A stretch of DNA of 64,000 bases, taken from Porphyridium purpureum. Taxonomy: Eukaryota > Rhodophyta > Bangiophyceae > Porphyridiales > Porphyridiaceae. The DNA is taken from positions 173,987 to 237,986 of the forward strand of contig VRMN01000019.1 of NCBI GenBank assembly GCA_008690995.1. Direction: 5' to 3'. Below, piece by piece: positions 48,034-57,135 of this stretch. The position numbers and the translations under genes were made by a program. The first letter of the stretch is position 1, and every line of letters begins with the position of its first letter. The notes under the pieces were generated by a model, which was not told where the DNA came from, made no database searches, and worked only from the letters and a program-made list of their open reading frames with translations.

Positions 48034-48447
48034 ATGCACCTGAGTGGGAACGAGCTGTTGCAATCTGTTCGCAACTTCCTGAGCGCTCAAGACAAGGAGG
48101 CGCCTCGCGGCTCTTCCTCCCTCCTGTTCCAGCGCGCACCAGGCGGACCGGCGCGGCGCCTAGGGCAATCTGGCCAAAGCGAGGTCAGGCGGTACGGAAG
48201 CTCTGCTGGCAGAGGCGGAGCGCCGTCTGCGACAAATCAGGCCCGTCGTGTGAGGTGCTTCCGATGTGGACGGGACGGGCACATTGCATCGCAGTGCGCG
48301 ATTAACGCTGACACAAATGTGAATCTGGTCGAAACAGAACATTGGCCATCGCAGAGCGCAGCGGAAGACTTCGTGAACGACGACGAAGACTCCGAGCATG
48401 AGCACGTGCCACTGATACAATCCGACAATCAAGCTGGCGCCGAGTGA
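48034..48447 (+). pseudogene. gag: copia gag, zinc-knuckle part ended by in-frame UGA
   Basis: Same frame as the preceding gag part. It carries a CCHC knuckle (CFRCGRDGHIASQC) for RNA packaging, then an acidic stretch. It ends at UGA 48445-48447, where C follows the stop. This is near the usual gag-protease boundary, so leaky termination could set a gag to gag-pol ratio. Confidence 0.7.
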
Positions 48448-48465
48448 CTCGCACAGGCATGCGAC

Positions 48466-50031
48466 GTGTACACGATAACAGGCCACATGCCACGCCTTCC
48501 CGGCTGGGGTGCTGTAGTCGTAGACCCGGGCTCCCCTTATTCTTTAGCGGGAGTCGAAGCGTACGCGTCGTACTGCCATGCATGTGGGAAAAACAGTGCG
48601 CTTCGTGAGGTGCACAAACCACCAAAGGTTGTTTGGGGAACGGCACTCACCGTTCTTGGACAAGGAGAAGTACGTGTCCCCGTCGGAAGTGAAGCGTTCC
48701 TGTCGTTTAACGTGTTCGTGGTTTCAGGAAAAATACCTATCCTGCTAGGCAATGACGTGCAAGAGCGCCACCATATGAACCTCATTCGACGTCCACGCCC
48801 TCCGCGCCTGACCGGCCCAGGATTCGCTATCCCACTCTACAAGATGATGTCTGGACACCTTGCTGTCGACTTTCTTTGCATGCACCAACAAGATTCTGAC
48901 CCAAGTTGTCTTTCGGAACCAAATTCGTTGCTGTATACAATAGACGAGCTCATGACTCTACATCGTCGATTTGGACACACCAGTGCAAGGAACATAGCGA
49001 AAATTCTGCGGTTGAACGACGAACCACTTGGCCATGACGAGCTCGAGCGACTGACTACGCGCATACGCGACTGTCCCACCTGCCAGTGGTATGCAGGACG
49101 ACGGACAACTTACAAAGCATCCGCGGATGTCGAAGTCACGTTCAACCACGCGGTATCACTCGATTTTCTGTTTATTCCAAATGACCGAGAGGGAAGTGGC
49201 TCGCTGAAGATCATGCACCTGCGCTGCAATGGCACGGGCTGGAGCGTAGCGGCCCAGTGCGACGGTGCAACGGCTCAAAACATCTACTCAACCATCTTCA
49301 CAACGTGGATTGCGTATTTCGGAGCACCGCACCGCATTCGACTCGATCGGGAACGCGTACTGGTGTCGGATGATCTCGAACGGATGCTCGGTAACGAAGG
49401 AACTGTCGTTGATGCAGTCCCGGTGGAAGCACACTGGACCTTGGGCTCCGTCGAACGCAGTCATGAGACGGTGCGAAAGATTTACTTGAAGATACGTGGC
49501 GAAACGGAAAGACTAAGCGTAAACGACCGGCTCGCCATCGTTACCCGCGCTATGAATTGCACCGCCGGACCCGACGGCACGGTACCGTCTCTCCTGGTTT
49601 TTGGTACGGTTCCGCGCATGGCCCTACGACCGGAAGTCGCGCAGCACGACTCCAGAAACGATCAAGAATATCGAATCAAGGCCATGCTTTTGGCTCGCAA
49701 GGAGTACGAGATATCCGTTTCTCGTGAGCGCCTCACACGAGCGCGCCGATCACGAGCGCCAGAGTACCCTCGCGACAGCGACGCCATCGTTCCAGGCATT
49801 GGCGTTCTGGTACGCAGAGATGCGTCTTATGAGTACACCGGACCGTACACTTGTGAAAGGCTGGACGGCAACCATGTGACAGTGGTCATCCCTTCCACCA
49901 CTGGGCGTCCAAGAAAGCAAGTGTTTTCGATTCATAATACAAAAGTCTATCGGATGGGTGAGACTATCGCGCGATTCATCTATCACACGGAGCAAGACGA
50001 GCCGGAGACGCATCTATTCAACGACGCGTGA
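48466..50031 (+). pseudogene. pol: copia protease and integrase segment
   Basis: Same frame again. It begins with a protease-like site, VVDPGSPYSL, in which the usual D-S/T-G triad reads D-P-G. The integrase follows: zinc finger LHRRFGH with DCPTC, then core acidic residues in SLDFLFI, RLDRERV and the GSVERSHE block. The C-terminal part has a GxxVLVRR-like strand. It ends at UGA 50029-50031, within the reverse transcriptase lead-in where copia proteins usually have a tryptophan. Confidence 0.8.
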
Positions 50032-50052
50032 TACCGGGAGCTCCAAGGATCG

Positions 50053-51528
50053 GTGAACCGCAGAACATTCTCTCCATGTCGTTCACCGCCAGCCCACGCC
50101 AATATCGTCAAGGCCAGATTCGACGACCGCGTGAAGGCGGACGGCTCATACAAAGCTAGACTGGTAGCCTGCGGGCATCGCTTTGCAGACCGCGAGGCGC
50201 ATTTGACTTCGATCAACTCGCCTGTCTTGACTCGCTGTTCGTTTCGGACCGTCTTTTCACTGTGCTGTTCCATGAACAAGCCTTTGTATTATCGTGACTT
50301 TTCACAAGCATACATACAAAGCGAATACTCCTTAATCAGGAACGTGTACTTGCGGCTCGACGACTCGACAAGGGACATTCTTACCGATATCACAGGACAA
50401 CAGTGGCCATTGCACGCCAAGCTCGAAAAGGCCCTTTACGGCTTACGAGAATCAGGCACGCTCTGGTATCATACCATCAGCAATCACCTTAAAGCGAGAG
50501 GCTTCGTTCCGACTGCACTGGACTCATGTCTAATGTTTCACCGGCCTGATGAGCAATTTTCGGGAGCTCTAGGTCTACTGGTCGACGACACCATTTTTTT
50601 CGGCAATCAGCTATGTTTAAATGCGGAACGGGCCGCAACCGACACATTCGAGAGCAAAGGCGTACAAGGCAAACCTTTTAATTTCAACGGAGCGCAAGTG
50701 AGCAGTTGCGGCGGCGGCGGCTTCCGCATCTCGATTTTCGATTACGTGCGCAAGAATCTTTCCAGAGTGACATTGCCGACTGACTTTGACAGTTTCCGAT
50801 CTCTCCGCGGACGAGTAGCATATGTGTCCAACAACGGGCGGCCAGATTTGTTGTACCACGTTGCGAAGTTGTCCCAAGTAACACATGCACAGTTCGACTC
50901 GGCGCAAGCCAAGACTCTTCTCAGTGTGACGAAACGGCTGCATTTGACAGACAACGCATATTCTCTAATTTACAGGCCACTTGACGTTCAGAAACTCAAG
51001 TTCAGAGTGTACGCAGACGCATCGTTCGCGTCGAACTGCGATTACTCGTCTCAAATTGGCTACGTGGTTTTCCTCGGCGACCATACGGACACAGTGCATT
51101 TCTTGCACGCAGTCTCAAAGAAAACGCGCCACGCAGTTTACTCCGTGATGGGCGCGGAATTGCTGGCGCTGTGTGCAGCATTGGATTTCGCAGACGCGCT
51201 GCGTGCTGACCTGCTTCGGACCGGGGTGGCAGTCGATATCGATCTGTATACGGATTCAAAGCAAATATACGACGCAGTCGCACACGGTACGACTCTTGAT
51301 GAGAAACGAATGATGATTCGGCTGTTAATGGTTCGACAAAGCGTGGATGTGCTTTCAATTGCGCGACTTCACCACATCTCTGGCACACACAATGTAGCAG
51401 ACGCGCTAACAAAACACCGTCGTCATTGTCCTCTGTGGGACCAAGTCATGAGAAACGGAACGCTGTCCCATCATACAAACGAGTGCATCTTCTTCTCCAA
51501 AGCACCATCAAGCACGGATTGCTCGTGA
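50053..51528 (+). pseudogene. pol: copia reverse transcriptase and RNase H
   Basis: Same frame. The RT blocks are KARLVACGHRF, YRDFSQAYIQSEY (motif A), YGLRESGTLWYH and LLVDDTIFF (the catalytic VDD). RNase H residues lie in VYADASFASN, GAELLALCAALDFAD, LYTDSKQIYD and HNVADALTK. The C-terminus is complete, running to the polypurine tract. It has lost its own start if the UGA at 50029 is not read through. Confidence 0.88.
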
Positions 51529-51544
51529 AAAGAAGATGGGCGAG

Positions 51545-51839
51545 TGTTGCACCCGTAGTGTTCACTCGCACCGAAGATGTCACTAGTCGCAGTAGACTGC
51601 GTACGTTTATTTAAGCCCCTGTTTTCGCGGGGCTCGGACGAGCGACTAGAGAAGGGACGGTAGGAGTGGATAGCATAAAAGAAGTTTATAAGTATTGCCG
51701 AGAGCAACTTTGATTTCTGCACCGGGAGCCATTGCGTGGGTGTCCACTGCGTGGCTACGCTTGTGGGATAACATCAAGCGCTTCCCCTCCTTACACCAGT
51801 ACGAGCACGTTGCCGTGCTCCTACGTGTTGTATCGGACA
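51545..51839 (+). repeat. 3' LTR of the copia element
   Basis: 295-bp partner of the 5' LTR, followed directly by the target duplication GCTAA. Confidence 0.93.
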
Positions 51840-51844
51840 GCTAA

Positions 51845-53480
51845 ACACTCGCCCGTTTCTGTGTGCCTTGTACGTATGCTTCGTCGGACACGCTTGCCTT
51901 CATTGCTTGTTCTATAATCAATTTTGAAAATAACAGAGCACAAGAAGTTGTGCAAAGCTCTGTCGGGTGTCATGTTGATTAGACCATCTGCTATATTGCC
52001 CGCTGCACGAGACCAAGTGATTGCTTCAATTTCACCACAACTGAAAGACGTGCGAAGCACAGCCGAGTCGATCACAAGCTGCTTTTTCGAAGGAAGCTTC
52101 TGTCACAAACGCAGCTTTCTTCTTTTCTTTCTCACTCTCCTCCTCTGTTTCTTCTCGCTCCTTCCTGGCCTTTCTTCTTCGTTCAGCTGGTGCTGGCTCT
52201 GTTTGATACCCGCCTTCCTGCGCCGTAGCGGCTTGCCCGGCGGGTTCAGATGTTATCAACCTCCTTTTCCTTTTATTTTTCGTTCTCATTCTTCTCTCCC
52301 ATTCGCTGCTTCTCTCTCTTCTTCTTCTTTGCCCTCGAGCTTGCTCGCGGGTCTCCACGCCTTTATATAGACTGCCGCCCCCACGTTCACCAGCTTTTCA
52401 GGCAGCACTGTGAGAAGAATGACAGTGCACGAGCAAGGTTTCAGCAAGGATCTAGTGAGTATCTAGTGCGGATCCAGTGAAGACTACGTGTCCGCGGGGC
52501 TGGCGGATAACATCAGCCCTCGGAAAAACCCAATCCCGCGACACTCAAGATAACTAAGCTGTACATCGCAATACTCCCAACAACTGTACGTTTAGCATGT
52601 TAGGGTATGACCTGAGCGGGCGTCTCTCCGCGGGTGAATTGCAGCGGTCCGTGCTCAGGAAGCGAAAGCTTGAGGAAGAAAGCTTGAGGGAGAACGTTCT
52701 GAGTCACTAATGGGTGACCGGGGCTAATCGCCGCAGCGCAGGAGAGAGAATAGAAAATAAATTGGAAGGCCTCGGACGGAGGTATATAAGCGTGGGACTA
52801 GAGTGACGCTAGTCTTTTCTTTGACTCCTCTTTTGGGTAGAAGCACCGGTGTAGAGAGAAAATAAAGTCACTTTTTCTTGAATCTTGCGGTGTCGGCGCT
52901 GCTCGTTGGTTAGTGTTGTGACGACTGCAGGAACTGTGAAGCGGTGGGGATTGCTTGGGGCGACTTGTTTTGTGCACGCGTGCCCGTCGAGTAGGTCACA
53001 AGCGTCATACAAATCCGGGGTAACAAGTACACTCTGCAATTGTACATCGACGTACTCGCTGTACTGAGACCTGCATCAGGTCGCACGCGACACTTCGGCG
53101 TCGACATGGCGTCAAAGATAGAGCGAATATCTTTGTAAAGATGTAGTGGCACTTCCATGCCAATGCTTCGCATGCTCTGTTGCACGAACAACGCGAAATC
53201 CAGTCTAGTCCTTCCAATAAAGCCAAGAGGTCTGCTACCAGCACGGAGCTAGTAAACTTTTGCTCATTTCTGAGGCCCACGCCAAAGGATCCGCTTTTCC
53301 TGCAGTATCTCGAGGCACAACCGCATACGGAATTTGGTTCGTTCGGTCGACATTCCCGACAAATCTAGCATCGGCAAAATCACCACGTGTTGTTCCTTCC
53401 TAAGTTCTGGCACTTTAAGCGCGCCATCCCAGGTGCACATGCTAGGCCATGGTCGCCTCACCGGCGGTACTTTCTAGCTA
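51845..53480 (-). pseudogene. Older copia RNase H relic, split by a solo LTR
   Basis: Minus-strand remains of a copia RNase H. ADARFVGN (about 53375), SSVLVADLLALLEGLD (about 53240), LHLYKDIRSIFDAMSTPK (about 53150-53097) and, after the insertion, KKQLVIDSAVLRTSFSCGEI with NIADGLINM (52090-51930). These follow the family order (D-A-S-F, AELLAL, LYTDS, NxADxLTK). Several frameshifts exist, and no RT or integrase remains upstream. The intact copia element lies directly next to it, at its downstream end. Confidence 0.75.
52101..53092 (+). mobile_element. 992-bp solo LTR inserted in the copia relic
   Basis: It begins TGTCAC and ends GCGACA (short inverted ends) and is flanked by CTTC at 52097-52100 and 53093-53096. 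Removing it with one CTTC copy rejoins the RNase H frame exactly between FDAMSTPK and LPSKKQLVID. Inside are a TATA box (GGTATATAAG near 52782) and an AATAAA about 75 bp later (near 52860), as in an LTR promoter and polyadenylation region. There is no coding content, and no second LTR in the window matches it. Confidence 0.75.
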
Positions 53481-53492
53481 GTCTTTCTTCTT

Positions 53493-53605
53493 CACCAAGC
53501 ACCAACCAAGCGCCAACCAAGCGCCAACCAAGCGCCAACCAAGCGCCAACCAAGCGCCAACCAAGCGCCAACCGCCAAAGCGCCAACCAAGCGCCAACCA
53601 AACAC
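53493..53605 (+). repeat. GCGCCAACCAA 11-bp minisatellite
   Basis: About nine head-to-tail units of GCGCCAACCAA with one interrupted unit (CGCCAAAG), between the copia relic and the gypsy LTR. Confidence 0.9.
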
Positions 53606-53670
53606 TTTGCCCGGCCCCCTTGCCCGGAAGCCACATAACAAAGGCAAAACTAACGATTTTTCTCTTCCTT

Positions 53671-53948
53671 TGCTGTGTACTACACCCGCAGCCACTACAA
53701 CCCCTCTCTCACCTACAGGCACCCGCCCGGATCGAACCCCGACACCAACGGCACACCAACCTCTCCTCGCACTTCGGTACCTCCTTTACTTTTCGTTTAG
53801 CTCGGGCCGCACGGCGGCGTGGATTATATACTGCCGCAAAGCCCTGGATCTAACTCAGTGGTGGGTTTGGATGGGGTTTTGGAGGGTGGACTGTACTATG
53901 GAGTACAGGTGCTACATGTGTACAGTGCATGGGGTGTACAGCATAGCA
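53671..53948 (-). repeat. 3' LTR of the gypsy element
   Basis: 278 bp; on the minus strand it contains GTACAGT (rc of 53890-53896) about 60 bp upstream of TATATAA (rc of 53824-53830). Apparently identical to the copy at 60106. Confidence 0.93.
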
Positions 53949-54540
53949 CATCTCCCCCACCGCCTCAACCGCTTGTGCGCGCTCGGGGACCGGGAAGAGA
54001 GGAAAGGGAGGCTGGCTAGCCCGGAGGAAAACCACGCGGGAAACCGGGCAAAGGGGTCGCGGAAAACGACCGCCGGCCAGCCCCAAACAAGCAAAAAATA
54101 TTGTGAACGACGGAAAACCCATGCGACCCGGGTGTACGCGGCGGCGTCTTTGTACCTCTTTTCCGTGAGTTTTCGGTTTTCTGGTGCCGACTCCAGACGA
54201 GCACATTCCGGTGATCCAAGGTTCCGAGATAGAGGTGCAGGCTCAAGCAACACTCAAGAGGAGTTGATTGAAGCCTTTTCCCGCGAGGGAGGGCGCTTGC
54301 GGAAACCTCGGCGATATGCAACATTTGCCGACCCACCATGAACAGAAATTCCTGATTTGCGGCCAAACGACGCGGCGAAAGTGCGCGAAATGCAATATTG
54401 TAACCTAGATGAGGCCCACGAAGCCAGTCATCACCAAAGCAGAGCTTCTCTCGCCCTGGAACCTCCAGACACTCGTTGCTCATCCGTTGACACCGCCTGC
54501 CTCTCAACACCATATCCTCACTGTACCCACCCTGTGAGCC
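53949..54540. other. Gypsy internal 3' region without a recognised gene
   Basis: Between the end of pol and the 3' LTR. The plus-strand frame that crosses it (53607-54341) starts outside the element and has no domain. Confidence 0.5.
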
Positions 54541-54730
54541 GATACGCCGATACGCCGATACGCCGATACGCCGATACGGATAAACGGATAAACGGATAAA
54601 CGGATAAACGGATAAACGGATAAACGGATAAACGGATAAACGGATAAACGGATAAACGGATAAACGGATAAACGGATAAACGGATAAACGGATAAACGGA
54701 TAAACGGATAAACGGATAAACGGATAAACC
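54541..54730 (+). repeat. GATACGCC / GATAAACG octamer array inside the gypsy element
   Basis: Four GATACGCC units and one GATACG, then 18 perfect GATAAACG units and a final GATAAACC, all in 8-bp register. Read on the minus strand it encodes a meaningless VYPFIRLS repeat. Confidence 0.97.
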
Positions 54731-54825
54731 TCCTCCGCCTTTCTCACAGTCGAAGGTCGGGAAGGATAGAGAGGCAGCGCGAAAGGAGGCCGAGGCTCTT
54801 GCCACACGCCGGCGGCCCGGACCGA

Positions 54826-57135
54826 CTATAGAAAGCTCTCGCCCGACGTGGATCGCAATGCAGTGCCGCGGTGCAAGCTGCCGCGGTTGAACGCCCACAC
54901 AAGGGCCGGCGGCAGGGCAGAGGAACTTTCCCACGTCCAGTCCTTCTTCCTTGCCCCCTTCCAAGCCACAAGATACTCGGCCCCGTCGCTCCGTTCGCGC
55001 CTGGCTTTCAGACCTGACACCTCAACGATGTCACCGTCGGCGTTTCCCAGGCTGGTCGAGCGCAATGTATCGTTGCTCAGTAGCGCTCGGTCCACTCTCT
55101 TCAGCCGTCGGCGATGCACGAAGAATTCTTTGCCGTCATGCGTCTTGAGCCATGCGCGATGCTCGTCAGCACGCTCAACTTCAAAAGGGCCTACCCAAGG
55201 GTCCGCCAGCTTTCGGCCCTCCCTGCCCAGCGGCGGCTTCCAAACGAACACACAGTCCCCCGGTTCAACGTCAACAATTCGACATGACGCGTTAAGCTCT
55301 CGACGTCGGGCGTCCCGGGTGGCATCATTTTCAACTACTGCGTTGTGCAAGGCCTCGAGCCTGTTGCGCAACAGAATCACAAAGGCGTCCTCCTTTCTTG
55401 CGCTGTCTTGTGGCGCTACTTCCCCTTCGGCGGCCGGGTTGAAGGGTCCCAGCCATGAATTGGCCTCTCGTCCGAACATGAGCTCGTAAGGCGTCCTCTG
55501 CGTCGTGCTGTGTCTAGTCTGGTTGAACGCGGCCACACAGGCAGGCAACCACAAATCCCAATCGTCCTCCGTGACCCACGAAGAAAGCATGTCGCAGAGT
55601 GTCCTGTTAAAGCGTTCGACCGCCCCGTTGGCTTGTGGGTTGTACGCTGTCGTAAACAGCTTTCTAACGCGCAGCATCTTGCATAACTGGCGTAGAACAT
55701 CGGCTCGGAAACAGGGCCCGTTGTCGCTCAGAAGAGCTTCCGGTAGGCCAAAGATTGCAGCCCAACGATCCAAAAAAGCCTCGGCAATGGTCTCTGCCCG
55801 CTCGTCTCGCACACATATTGCTATGGTGAACCGAGTGAAAAGGTCGCTCACTACCAGGATTTTTGAATATCCAGTGCTTGTTCTCGGCGTTACCGTTAAA
55901 ACGTCCGCAGCAACGACCTCGAACCGCCGGGTAACGACCCGCTTTCCCATGCGGTGGCTTGTGACAGGGGTCGGTGAGCCCTTTCGCGCGGCGCAAGTTC
56001 TACATTGCTTTACGAACTCCAAGACGTCTTGCAGCCAGCCAGGCCACCAAAACTCCGCGTCGGATATACGTGCCGCCGTCTTGGACACTCCGAAATGCCC
56101 GCTGAAAGGTGCTGAGTGGTAGACATCTAAAATACTGCCCACTAGTCCATCAGGGACTACCTTGCGCGGTTTGTCTTTCAGCGCGGCCCACGCAAGTCCA
56201 CTTTCGTCCAGATAGTACTCCGGATAGGAATATACTCGTGGGGACTTTTGCAATGCCGCGAGCTCTTTCGATAGCAGCTCGTCCTCCCTGTACGCTGCCT
56301 TGAGCCTCTCCGGAGATGGGAGCTCGTAGCCCACGGCTTGACCAATCGCGTGCGGATCATCTTCATCTGTCGGTACTGCAGAATCCTCTGCGACGGGATC
56401 TCGTCGCGCACGCGTGCGCACTGCGTTCAGTTCGAGACGTGACAGTGCGTCCGGCACTCGATTCAAGCGGCCTTTAACATGCTCGATGGTAAACGAAAAG
56501 TCCTGAATTGTCAGTGCCCAGCGCGCCAGCCTTCCTCTTGGCTCTTTCATGGACAGGAGCCAACGGAGAGGTTCATGGTCAGTGCGAATGCGTACGGTTG
56601 TGCCGAAAACATAGTGTCGTACCTTTTTGAGACACCAAACTACTGCAAGGCACTCCAGCTCGGTGACCGTATAATTTTGCTCCGCCGACGTCAAAGTCCG
56701 CGACAAAAAAGAGATTGGCGCAAGCTTCCCGTCCGGCATCTCCTGATACAACGCACCGCCCAGTCCTATCTGAGAGGCGTCGGTGTCGAGAACCTTTGGC
56801 GCGTTCGGATCCGCCAACACCAGCATCACTTTGTCCGACGTGAGCACCTCTTTGAATCCGTCGAAAGCGCAGCGCGCGTCTTCCCCAAAGCGTGCCTGCC
56901 AGCCGGCGCACTCTAGATCTGTATTGCGGTGTGCCTTCTTTGCATTGACGTCCAAGCCATCCAGCGCTCTCCGGAGCGGCGCCGCGCGATCCGAGAACCT
57001 GGGTATGAAGTCCCTGAACCAATTCACAAGCCCTAAGAAACGCAGCAGCTCTGTTGGGCCCTTAGGGTAAGGCCACTTGAGAATGGCTGCCGTACTTTTT
57101 CCCCCCCGGCCGAATGCGGCCTTCTTCCACTTCAT
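54826..57135 (-). CDS. pol: Gypsy pol: RT end, RNase H, integrase, chromodomain
   Basis: 769 codons in the +1 frame relative to the upstream pol segment; the coding content joins it near 57100. RT end FLGLVNWFRDFIPRF; RNase H residues in LDTDASQIGLGGALY (about 115) and RTDHEPLRWLL (about 184). Integrase zinc finger near 338-385 (GHFGVSKT with CRTCAARKG), and core acidic residues in AADVL (about 405), SDNGPCF (about 465) and VERFNRTL (about 500). The C-terminal EYLVAWKGARKKDWTWES is a chromodomain, which directs chromoviruses to modified chromatin. Confidence 0.9.
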   Translation of the reverse strand: MKWKKAAFGRGGKSTAAILKWPYPKGPTELLRFLGLVNWFRDFIPRFSDRAAPLRRALDGLDVNAKKAHRNTDLECAGWQARFGEDARCAFDGFKEVLTSDKVMLVLADPNAPKVLDTDASQIGLGGALYQEMPDGKLAPISFLSRTLTSAEQNYTVTELECLAVVWCLKKVRHYVFGTTVRIRTDHEPLRWLLSMKEPRGRLARWALTIQDFSFTIEHVKGRLNRVPDALSRLELNAVRTRARRDPVAEDSAVPTDEDDPHAIGQAVGYELPSPERLKAAYREDELLSKELAALQKSPRVYSYPEYYLDESGLAWAALKDKPRKVVPDGLVGSILDVYHSAPFSGHFGVSKTAARISDAEFWWPGWLQDVLEFVKQCRTCAARKGSPTPVTSHRMGKRVVTRRFEVVAADVLTVTPRTSTGYSKILVVSDLFTRFTIAICVRDERAETIAEAFLDRWAAIFGLPEALLSDNGPCFRADVLRQLCKMLRVRKLFTTAYNPQANGAVERFNRTLCDMLSSWVTEDDWDLWLPACVAAFNQTRHSTTQRTPYELMFGREANSWLGPFNPAAEGEVAPQDSARKEDAFVILLRNRLEALHNAVVENDATRDARRRELNASCRIVDVEPGDCVFVWKPPLGREGRKLADPWVGPFEVERADEHRAWLKTHDGKEFFVHRRRLKRVDRALLSNDTLRSTSLGNADGDIVEVSGLKARRERSDGAEYLVAWKGARKKDWTWESSSALPPALVWAFNRGSLHRGTALRSTSGESFL

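Larger units (their letters stand above)
46680..51839 (+). mobile_element. Ty1/copia LTR retrotransposon with 5-bp target duplication
   Basis: A 5160-bp element bounded by 295-bp LTRs that begin TGTTG and end GGACA. The flanking pentamer GCTAA occurs at 46675-46679 and 51840-51844, a clean target-site duplication. Domain order gag, protease, integrase, reverse transcriptase, RNase H is copia-type. The LTRs differ at about 8 of 295 positions by eye. All coding parts lie in one frame interrupted only by three UGA codons. A purine-rich tract (51528-51544) precedes the 3' LTR. No convincing tRNA match was found after the 5' LTR. Confidence 0.93.

Noticed and set aside
47014-51528. Nuclear reassignment of UGA to tryptophan
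   Set aside because: Several cellular genes in the window terminate at UGA right after their conserved C-termini, so UGA is a stop in this nucleus.
53700-53725. tRNA-like T-arm (GGTTCGATCC on the minus strand) in the gypsy LTR
   Set aside because: The flanking bases do not form a T-stem and no acceptor or anticodon arm is present.
54016-54807. 263-codon minus-strand frame with a VYPFIRLS repeat
   Set aside because: It is a translation of the octamer array; 8 bp is not a multiple of 3, so every frame gives a regular peptide.
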